DNA of 64,000 bases from CATQHD01 sp965243165 (lineage in GTDB: Bacteria > Actinomycetota > Acidimicrobiia > Spongiisociales > Spongiisociaceae): positions 620,001 to 684,000 of the forward strand of contig OZ251535.1 in the NCBI GenBank assembly GCA_965243165.1. Direction: 5' to 3'. Shown one piece after another: positions 59,301-64,000 of the stretch. Positions within the stretch are counted from its first letter, which is position 1. Every line of letters starts with the position of its first letter. A program made the position numbers and the translations under genes. The notes under the pieces are model-generated. The model had not been told where the DNA came from, did no database searches, and was given only the letters and a program-made list of their open reading frames with translations.

Positions 59301-61137
59301 AGAGGCCAAACACTCCCGCGACGCCGAAGCTTCTGACGAAGAGGTCACATATGAGCCGTATATGAAGATCTGTTTGTCCGACACCTTCCTGACCAGTCCG
59401 GACCAGGAGGAGTTCGGCATTTTCAGCAGGAACATACGCGGCCGCCGTGAGCAGGATGCCACACCGATGACTGTTATTTTAGCCAATCCGCCGTGGTCAG
59501 CAGGCCAGAAGTCTACAGGGGACGATAATCCCAATATCAGATATCCGGCTGTCAGTGATCGAGTTTCCGCAACATATGGGGTGCGTCATCGGGAGGTCAC
59601 TGGCAGAGGAATAGGGAAGGCAGCGGGTAACCTATATGTCAAGGCCTTACGCTGGTGTTCGGATCGTGTGTTGCCCAACGAAACACGCGGAGACTGTCCT
59701 GCAATCGTAGGGCTTGTTCACCCCAATTCTTTGATTGATGGTACGTCTCTGGCAGGAGTGAGAGCAAGATTACGTGATGAGTTTACTGACATCTATGTAA
59801 TAAACCTGCGGGGCAATGCATACAAAAGTGGCGAAGAGTTTCGTAAAGAAGGTGACAAGATATTTGGTGGAGGTTCACGCAATGGAGTGCAGATAACCTT
59901 CCTGGTGAGGAATCCGGCCAAAGATATTGACCAGCCTGCCAATCTACATTATGCACAGGTTCCTGACCGTTCAAGCCTGGATGAAAAGTGGGAATGGTTG
60001 GACCAATTGGTAGATATAACTAGCACCGAGCTGGAGAAAGTACCAATGACCCCGAAACATCATTGGGTAGATTTGCCAGACGGTACATTTGATAATATGC
60101 TTACCGTATGTGATACTGATAGGGACAATATCAATACATCGGTTCACTCTCATGCTTTGGGAGTGACAGCTGCCTGTGATGTTTACCTTTATTCCTTTAG
60201 CCGTGCGGATCTAATTGAAAGAGTGCGCAGATATATAAATGCCTATGACGAGGCCTTAGATTTAATAGAGGATTATCCTGATGAACTGGAGGAGATTACA
60301 GCTAACGATGATTTAGATGTAATAAAGTGGACGGGCAGGCTAAAATCTAGCTTGCGGAGCCGCGAGAGCATTGTGTTTGACGAGACTCGTATCCGGGTGG
60401 TGTTATATCGTCCATTTACCAAGCTGTGGCTTTATGAAGACGACCGTATTCTGGCTTCAGTCAATACAGTCTCGGCAATGTTTCCCCGTGGTGAAGAAAT
60501 TGAGGGTTATACGGTTACCGGTGGATCGAACAACGGCAGCCCTGACTCCCTGGTTGCTACTGATGTGCTCCCGGACCTGAACAGCATCGGTCCCGGACGG
60601 GGGGGGGGCGTCTCATTGTCAGAGGGCGATCCTGGTCAGCAGCGGGAACAACATGATCTTCCAGGCGCTGGCCGCAGCGAACCTCACGGACCTGGCAGCG
60701 ATCAAGGGCTCCCAGCAGACGCGGGTGATACCGCGTCTCAGATAACCGGGGGGGGGGGGGGCAGGCGATCCTCATCACCACCCCGTCCAACAAGGCAGTC
60801 TTCGGCGCTCTCGCGTCCAGCGTCGTCAACGACCTCTGCGCAGTCGGAACCATCCAGGCCTCCAGGGCGATTCCCAGGCGGCGATCCTGATGACCGGCCC
60901 CTCCAACATGGCGACCTTCGGGGTGCTGGCGGCGGGCCTGCTACCGGATCTGCACGCGACGGCGGCAGGTCAGCAGACGCGGGTGATGCCGCGTCTCAGA
61001 TAATCGGGGGGGGGGGGGGGCAGGCGATCCTGGTCAACCAGACCCAGCAGCTCCCCTTCACCACAATCGCAACCAACCGGCTCTTCGACCTGTGCGCCAC
61101 CGGACGGCAGACCCGCGCCCTGCCCCGGCGATCCTGA
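56392..61137 (+). CDS. Type ISP-like restriction-helicase-methyltransferase with variable tail
   Basis: The protein has 1581 residues as assembled. An Mrr-like nuclease comes first (GYGQDIGIDIVARQ, CAIQCKFYER, about residues 65-92). The helicase follows, with Walker A CGTGKS (about 201), DEAH (332) and LTEGVDVPSLDAVIFL. The N6-adenine methyltransferase has motif I DPFAGTGTFLARL (915) and motif IV NPPW (1032). A target-recognition region runs to about 1400. The enzyme should cut or methylate DNA at asymmetric sites after ATP-driven movement. From about 59330 to 60560 the DNA becomes AT-rich, a sign that the recognition region was exchanged. After DVLPDLNSIGPGR the frame enters a 10-G tract. 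The last ~180 codons run through the tail array described separately, so the true C-terminus depends on tract lengths. GTG 56392 is coupled to the ORF before it. Confidence 0.9.
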   Translation: MGHCHLNEVLRQLTADDPKKVVQGRRFERLVQAALRAHPGEYGQERFEEVWLWHEWPDRTALGYGQDIGIDIVARQTPAYGGGLCAIQCKFYEREVPTRGVDSFLAASGTGEFTSRLLVATARVSKNGMLKLRRADPRCEVLHTSEMDRWVDCWLEFADTPERLEIPPVPKHDLYPFQRAAIDRIAEGFRNADRGQLILPCGTGKSLVALRAAERVAGRGGRVLYLVPSIALIGQTMREWSRQREMPLRYLGVCSDPTAGRRASRQADIAGDLTELAIPVTTDPEKLAQEISRPVPDDAMQVVFSTYQSSLQVSAALEQAGAEGVFDLIICDEAHRTTGIEQSSQGLGVSPFRIVHDDERIPGRKRLYMTATPRVFTERQKKKIDDPAFEGDSYSMADPETFGERFYEMEFSEAVEGKYLTDYEVLVITASEEAYLQSLANVGLSHEVLVQESTNLAIEDAVKLAGCWDALASPATTVVEPGRLPGQVFEDGGEPARSAIAFTNLVRTSKIAAEVWPKVVEALARQRPDDDGTEGASPYLQLDVDHVDGTTPAAERTDLLEKLRGSRENTGAEGGPPACRVLSNARVLTEGVDVPSLDAVIFLNSRSSTVDITQAVGRAMRKAPDKKKGYIIIPVVVPDGASPQEMLKASDFKTVWEVVRALRSHDSRMEYYVSNASAWAKNAPLRISDRLGRRRRYEPEQQMQHQLQLQLDQGIASMVVEKVGDRQMYPRWGRRAADICRQVQIRVNELVERGGARPAFERFLAGIRNSIGDHVTRRQAQDMVAQHVVTIPIFEAMLAGSGFAGQNPVSQEIERLLNTFRDLGVSFEEELAPLTRAYQQMSNAFEGAVTSADRVDILREVYNGFFHAAMKDTVKRVGIVYTPVQIVDFMVRSAAAICRMEFGRSIGSENLHILDPFAGTGTFLARLVEMKGEDGNYLIAPEELDRKYKEELHANELILLAYYIAAIKIEEAKHSRDAEASDEEVTYEPYMKICLSDTFLTSPDQEEFGIFSRNIRGRREQDATPMTVILANPPWSAGQKSTGDDNPNIRYPAVSDRVSATYGVRHREVTGRGIGKAAGNLYVKALRWCSDRVLPNETRGDCPAIVGLVHPNSLIDGTSLAGVRARLRDEFTDIYVINLRGNAYKSGEEFRKEGDKIFGGGSRNGVQITFLVRNPAKDIDQPANLHYAQVPDRSSLDEKWEWLDQLVDITSTELEKVPMTPKHHWVDLPDGTFDNMLTVCDTDRDNINTSVHSHALGVTAACDVYLYSFSRADLIERVRRYINAYDEALDLIEDYPDELEEITANDDLDVIKWTGRLKSSLRSRESIVFDETRIRVVLYRPFTKLWLYEDDRILASVNTVSAMFPRGEEIEGYTVTGGSNNGSPDSLVATDVLPDLNSIGPGRGGGVSLSEGDPGQQREQHDLPGAGRSEPHGPGSDQGLPADAGDTASQITGGGGGRRSSSPPRPTRQSSALSRPASSTTSAQSEPSRPPGRFPGGDPDDRPLQHGDLRGAGGGPATGSARDGGRSADAGDAASQIIGGGGGQAILVNQTQQLPFTTIATNRLFDLCATGRQTRALPRRS
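60599..60608 (+). repeat. Poly-G tract 1 (10 G) in the type ISP gene
   Basis: It follows ...NSIGPG. Ten G keep an open bypass frame to tract 2. Nine or twelve would enter tail module 1. Eight or eleven would stop at TGA 60654-60656. Confidence 0.85.
60748..60761 (+). repeat. Poly-G tract 2 (14 G)
   Basis: Reached in the bypass frame from tract 1. Fourteen G continue the open bypass to tract 3. Fifteen or twelve enter module 2, and thirteen or sixteen enter module 3. Confidence 0.85.
61006..61020 (+). repeat. Poly-G tract 3 (15 G)
   Basis: Reached in the bypass frame from tract 2. Fifteen G enter module 4 (as assembled), thirteen or sixteen module 5, fourteen or seventeen module 6. All three frames are open to their module. 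Confidence 0.85.
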
Positions 61138-61431
61138 TCATGAAAGACCCGCAGCTTCCGTTCGCCGCCCTGGTGACCGAGAGGTTGTTCGATCTGCACA
61201 CGGCGGGCCGCCCCACCCGCGCCCTGCCGAGGCGATCGTGATAGTCACCCCCTCCAACCGCGCCCGCCCGGCCGTCATAGCCGCCGACACCCTCCCCGAC
61301 CTCCACGTAGTCGACCCCGCCGGACGGGCCCTTCCCCGCTTCACCGCGTAGGTTCTGCCCATCCGGCGCCGCCGTTCGATAGGGTGATTCGCCAGGTTGG
61401 CCGCTTCGAGGGGTAAGATGAGGCAGAAGGA

Positions 61432-62691
61432 GTGGAGATGCCGGGCCTGACAGACGAACAACTGGTTCAGATCATCGCGGGCGGCGAATCCGACCGCGTC
61501 GAGTTCAAAGAGTCCTTGGGCGGGGAATCTCCTAGGCGGATCAGAGAGGCGATCTGTGCCTTTGCCAATGACCTGCCCGATCACCAAGAGCCCGGCTATG
61601 TGGTGATAGGGGTGAACAACAAAGGCGGTCTCGTCGGGTCCGCTATTACCGATGAGATGATTCTGCAACTAGCCGATATGAAGTCTGACGGCCAGATCGT
61701 GCCTCCACCGTCTATGACTGTCGAGAAGCGCACTCTAGAGGGCCGACAAGTCGCCTTGGTAACGGTACAGGTATCTGATTCGCCGCCAGTCCGTTGCCGG
61801 GGAGTGATCAGAATACGCACCGGTTCGCGCCGTGATATAGCTACAGCGCAGGACGAGCGAATCCTCAACGAAAGACGGGCGCGGGGGATTTCTCCGTTCG
61901 ATGTATTGCCCATTCCTACTACTGGTTTATCTGATCTTGATCTGATAAGGTTTCAATATGAATATTTGGAGAGGGCGTTCTCGCAGGAAGTTCTGCAAAC
62001 TAACGAACGCAGCCTCGAAGAACAGCTAGCCGCTACCAAGATGATTGCATCGGCTGATAACCCCTTGGCAACAGTATTGGGTATCTTGACGATCGGTAAG
62101 CACCCCCAAGATTATTTGCCGGGTGCATATATACAGTTCCTCAGAGTAGCCGGTAATGAATGGGGGGATGATGTGGCCGATAGTGAAAAAATCCAGGGTA
62201 CCTTTCCAGATATGCTTAGTCTTGTGAATGATAAACTGAAAGCACACAATCGCCTTGCGGTTGACTTTCTTTCCGGTCCAGTTGAGCGCAGCACTGCAAC
62301 CTATCCGATAGAAGCTTTGTTGCAGTTTGTGTATAACGCAGTGATGCATAGAACCTATGAAGGTACTAATTCACCCATCCGTGTTTATTGGTTCAACGAC
62401 CATATCGAAATCATAAGCCCTGGAGGACCGTATGGGCAGGTCACAGTAGAAAATTTCGGAAAGACAGTTACCGATTATCGCAACCGCAATCTCGCTGATG
62501 CTATGAAGACCTTGGGATTTGTCCGAAATTTCGGCTCAGGCTTAACCACAGCTAGGAACCTACTCGAGGATGCTGGCAATCCAGAACCGACCTTTAGAGT
62601 AGATAATAATTTTGTAACTGTAACAGTTGGAGCAAATAAGGAAGGCCTCCCCGCTGATACGGACAAGGTTCTCCAGCCTACGGAGCAATGA
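61432..62691 (+). CDS. AlbA_2/Schlafen-type ATP-binding protein (COG2865)
   Basis: 419 residues from GTG 61432; ATG 61438 is possible. The N-terminal AlbA_2 domain has ESDRVEFKESLGG and GYVVIGVNNKGGLVG. A GHKL-like ATPase region follows near the C-terminus (ALLQFVYNAVMHRTYEG, FNDHIEIISPGGPYG, LGFVRNFGSGLTTARNLL). Such proteins are common in defence islands and are usually called transcriptional regulators without direct proof. The first third is GC-rich and the rest AT-richer, another mosaic. It may regulate or assist the restriction locus 80 bp upstream. Confidence 0.85.
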   Translation: MEMPGLTDEQLVQIIAGGESDRVEFKESLGGESPRRIREAICAFANDLPDHQEPGYVVIGVNNKGGLVGSAITDEMILQLADMKSDGQIVPPPSMTVEKRTLEGRQVALVTVQVSDSPPVRCRGVIRIRTGSRRDIATAQDERILNERRARGISPFDVLPIPTTGLSDLDLIRFQYEYLERAFSQEVLQTNERSLEEQLAATKMIASADNPLATVLGILTIGKHPQDYLPGAYIQFLRVAGNEWGDDVADSEKIQGTFPDMLSLVNDKLKAHNRLAVDFLSGPVERSTATYPIEALLQFVYNAVMHRTYEGTNSPIRVYWFNDHIEIISPGGPYGQVTVENFGKTVTDYRNRNLADAMKTLGFVRNFGSGLTTARNLLEDAGNPEPTFRVDNNFVTVTVGANKEGLPADTDKVLQPTEQ

Positions 62692-62777
62692 AAAAGGTTA
62701 CCGCTGGAAGCTGAGCTGGGAGCATTTGTCATACCCGACCTGTATCTTGATAGGTAACGAATTGGAGGGAAGTGGTC

Positions 62778-63548
62778 ATGAGCAACGGATCGAATATCGA
62801 GTGGACTGACGCAACCTGGAATCCCACCACAGGATGCGACCGGGTCTCCGCTGGGTGCGACAACTGCTACGCGCTCACGCTCGCCAAGCGCCTCAAGGCG
62901 ATGGGGCTGGCCAAGTACCGGAACGACGGCAATCCGAGGACCAGCGGCCCCGGCTTCGCCCTGACCCTGCACGAGGAAACCCTAGCCGCGCCCTACAAGT
63001 GGAGGTCGCCCCGGCTGGTCTTCGTGGACTCGATGAGCGATCTGTTCCACCCAGAGGTGCCGCTGGATTTCATCCGGCGGGTGTTCGAGGTCATGGCCGA
63101 CACGCCCCGGCACACCTACCAGATACTCACCAAGCGCTCCCAGCGGCTCGCCTCTCTGGCCACTGGCCTCGACTGGCCGCCCAATGTCTGGATGGGCGTG
63201 AGCGTCGAAAACGACCGCTACACCTTCCGAGTGGACCACCTGCGCACCGTGCCTGCGGCGGTGCGGTTCGTGAGCGCCGAGCCCCTGCTCGGACCCCTGC
63301 CGGAACTGGACCTCGCCTCGATCCACTGGTTGATCGCAGGCGGAGAGAGCGGCCACAATGCCCGGCCGATGGACGCGGCCTGGGTGCGCGACCTCCGCGA
63401 CCAATGCCGAACGGCGGGCGTAGCCTTCTTCTTCAAGCAGTGGGGAGGCCGCACCCCCAAGTCCGGCGGCCGAGAACTGGATGATGTCCTCTACGAAGAG
63501 TATCCTATGGTGGCAAGCGATATAAATGTTAGAGTAGTTCTTGATTAG
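62778..63548 (+). CDS. DUF5131 (phage Gp37/Gp68) family protein
   Basis: This 256-residue protein has the N-terminal SNIEWTDATWNPTTGCDRVSAGCDNCYA, with the Cys cluster of this radical-SAM-like family. Later come WRSPRLVFVDSMSDLFHPEVP, YQILTKRSQRL, WMGVSVEN and WLIAGGESGHNARP. The family occurs in phages and defence islands, often with three-Cys-motif partner proteins. Its reaction is not known to me. ATG 62778 has GGAGGGA upstream. It is GC-rich again except for the last ~15 codons. It overlaps the convergent gene by 4 bp. Confidence 0.88.
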   Translation: MSNGSNIEWTDATWNPTTGCDRVSAGCDNCYALTLAKRLKAMGLAKYRNDGNPRTSGPGFALTLHEETLAAPYKWRSPRLVFVDSMSDLFHPEVPLDFIRRVFEVMADTPRHTYQILTKRSQRLASLATGLDWPPNVWMGVSVENDRYTFRVDHLRTVPAAVRFVSAEPLLGPLPELDLASIHWLIAGGESGHNARPMDAAWVRDLRDQCRTAGVAFFFKQWGGRTPKSGGRELDDVLYEEYPMVASDINVRVVLD

Positions 63549-64000
63549 CTTTTATTGCGTTCCTTAAGTAGGTCTATACCGCAGTAAGTAAGAAATGCTC
63601 TTATGGAGCACCATTGCAGATTGAGCAACCTGCAAGCTGTGGCCATTGACATGCGATTACGGTCAACAGTGTCTCTCGTTACCACACAGACATTGTAGCA
63701 AGCTTCCTGTAGTTGCTCTGCTAAGGCCAGTACCCATGGATCAGCATCATCTTGTACCTTGTTGATATCCATGACCTCCCCAGCAATCGCCATTACATGC
63801 GTTATATGTGTGTAGGCAACATCAAGTGTATGTTGCAGTGAACTTCGGATTCCGGTAGCCCAAGCTCCGGGTAGGTCAGGATGAGTCATCTCGCTTACTT
63901 CCTTTATTACCTGTCGAGGTAACGCTATGTTACCATTAGTGACCATTTGCTCTAAGTATTTGAACGCCTCCCATTGGTTATGCACGGAGATAATTGACTT
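63545..64000 (-). CDS. DUF4411 PIN-like protein (runs off right edge)
   Basis: The visible C-terminal ~150 residues contain WEAFKYLEQMVTNGNIALP with RQVIKEVSEM, DADPWVLALAEQLQ and VCVVTRDTVDRN. This is the pattern of the DUF4411 branch of PIN-fold proteins. The frame stays open to the window edge, so the start and first acidic motif lie outside. GTG 63985 is probably internal. These proteins are thought to be RNase toxins and often pair with a DUF-type antitoxin encoded upstream. Confidence 0.75.
   Translation of the reverse strand, partial: KSIISVHNQWEAFKYLEQMVTNGNIALPRQVIKEVSEMTHPDLPGAWATGIRSSLQHTLDVAYTHITHVMAIAGEVMDINKVQDDADPWVLALAEQLQEACYNVCVVTRDTVDRNRMSMATACRLLNLQWCSIRAFLTYCGIDLLKERNKS

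Larger units (their letters stand above)
60626..61351 (+). repeat. Array of six alternative tail modules in rotating frames
   Basis: Six diverged ~40-codon modules share the pattern AIL-x(4)PSN-x(3)F-x(2)LA-x(3)LPDLH, then (Q)TR-x(2)PR-x-R and a stop. Spans: module 1 60626-60745, module 2 60762-60890, module 3 60881-61003, module 4 61021-61137, module 5 61128-61241, module 6 61232-61351. They resemble the segment just before tract 1 (VTGGSNNG...LVATDVLPDLNSIG), normally followed by an FPRY-type end in type ISP proteins. Modules 2/3, 4/5 and 5/6 overlap: GGCGATCCTGA (GGCGATCGTGA at 5/6) ends one and starts the next one base back. Unit lengths are 2 modulo 3, so frames rotate. Differences between modules 4 and 5 are largely synonymous or conservative, as expected for coding DNA. 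As assembled only module 4 joins the gene. Confidence 0.85.

Noticed and set aside
60626..61351. The tail modules as separate small genes
   Set aside because: Modules lack start codons and ribosome sites of their own. They overlap out of frame and are reachable only through the upstream frame and the G tracts.

Overview
The window is GC-rich DNA (about two thirds G+C outside a few islands) with actinobacterial gene content and order. Examples are sucC-sucD-purH, folD/icd/mdh/HU, a galU-moeA(glp)-moaC-GlpR-like block, an Mrp carrier without a CxxC pair, and Cys-containing SLH-like repeats of the type 'CGEGRYCPDQPVTRGQMATFL' on secreted proteins. I read it as an uncultured member of the Acidimicrobiia or a close relative. 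That assignment is inference from gene content; there is no 16S rRNA here.

Layout. 1-11.1 kb: the edge of a Fic gene, a membrane protein, RNase HI, an SDR, a NYN protein, a heterodimeric ABC exporter, a second Fic protein and an acyltransferase. 11.2-13.7 kb: a tandem array of PIN-toxin/antitoxin units in several stages of decay. 13.9-21.8 kb: transaldolase, a B12-binding mutase domain, a secreted RCC1/SLH protein, succinyl-CoA ligase and PurH. 21.8-26.2 kb: an accessory block with an IS110 element, a duplicated small-protein gene and an HtrA-SPOR lipoprotein. 26.3-31 kb: FolD, MenC, isocitrate and malate dehydrogenases and HU. 31.3-37.6 kb: a giant Calx-beta surface protein. 38.3-52.7 kb: aconitase, Mrp, UppP, molybdenum cofactor genes (mobA, moeA, moaC), PlsY, GalU, a GlpR-like protein, a translin-family protein, tRNA-Ala, a ferredoxin and membrane proteins. 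53-64 kb: a defence island of mosaic base composition, with a DUF262/HNH/AlbA fusion, a type ISP restriction-modification enzyme, an AlbA-ATPase, a DUF5131 protein and a DUF4411 PIN-like protein.

The most striking observation is at the 3' end of the type ISP gene (60.6-61.35 kb). Three poly-G tracts (10, 14 and 15 G) are interleaved with six diverged copies of one ~40-residue module. The copies lie in rotating reading frames and each ends in its own stop. Frame by frame, the length of each tract modulo 3 decides whether the ribosome enters one module or passes on, through open frame, to the next tract. The third tract leads to a different module in every one of its three frames. This looks like a multi-way, homopolymer-controlled selector of the enzyme's C-terminus. 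The canonical C-terminal domain is encoded separately, just upstream. The same genome also seems to use poly-G at the Calx-beta gene, once as an 18-G promoter spacer between TTGACA and TAGTAT and once as a 15-G tract between a strong SD-ATG and the signal peptide.

Three families of short dispersed repeats punctuate the intergenic regions: a ~300-bp structured repeat (4 copies), a ~125-bp repeat (3 copies) and a MITE-like element with terminal inverted repeats (3 copies).
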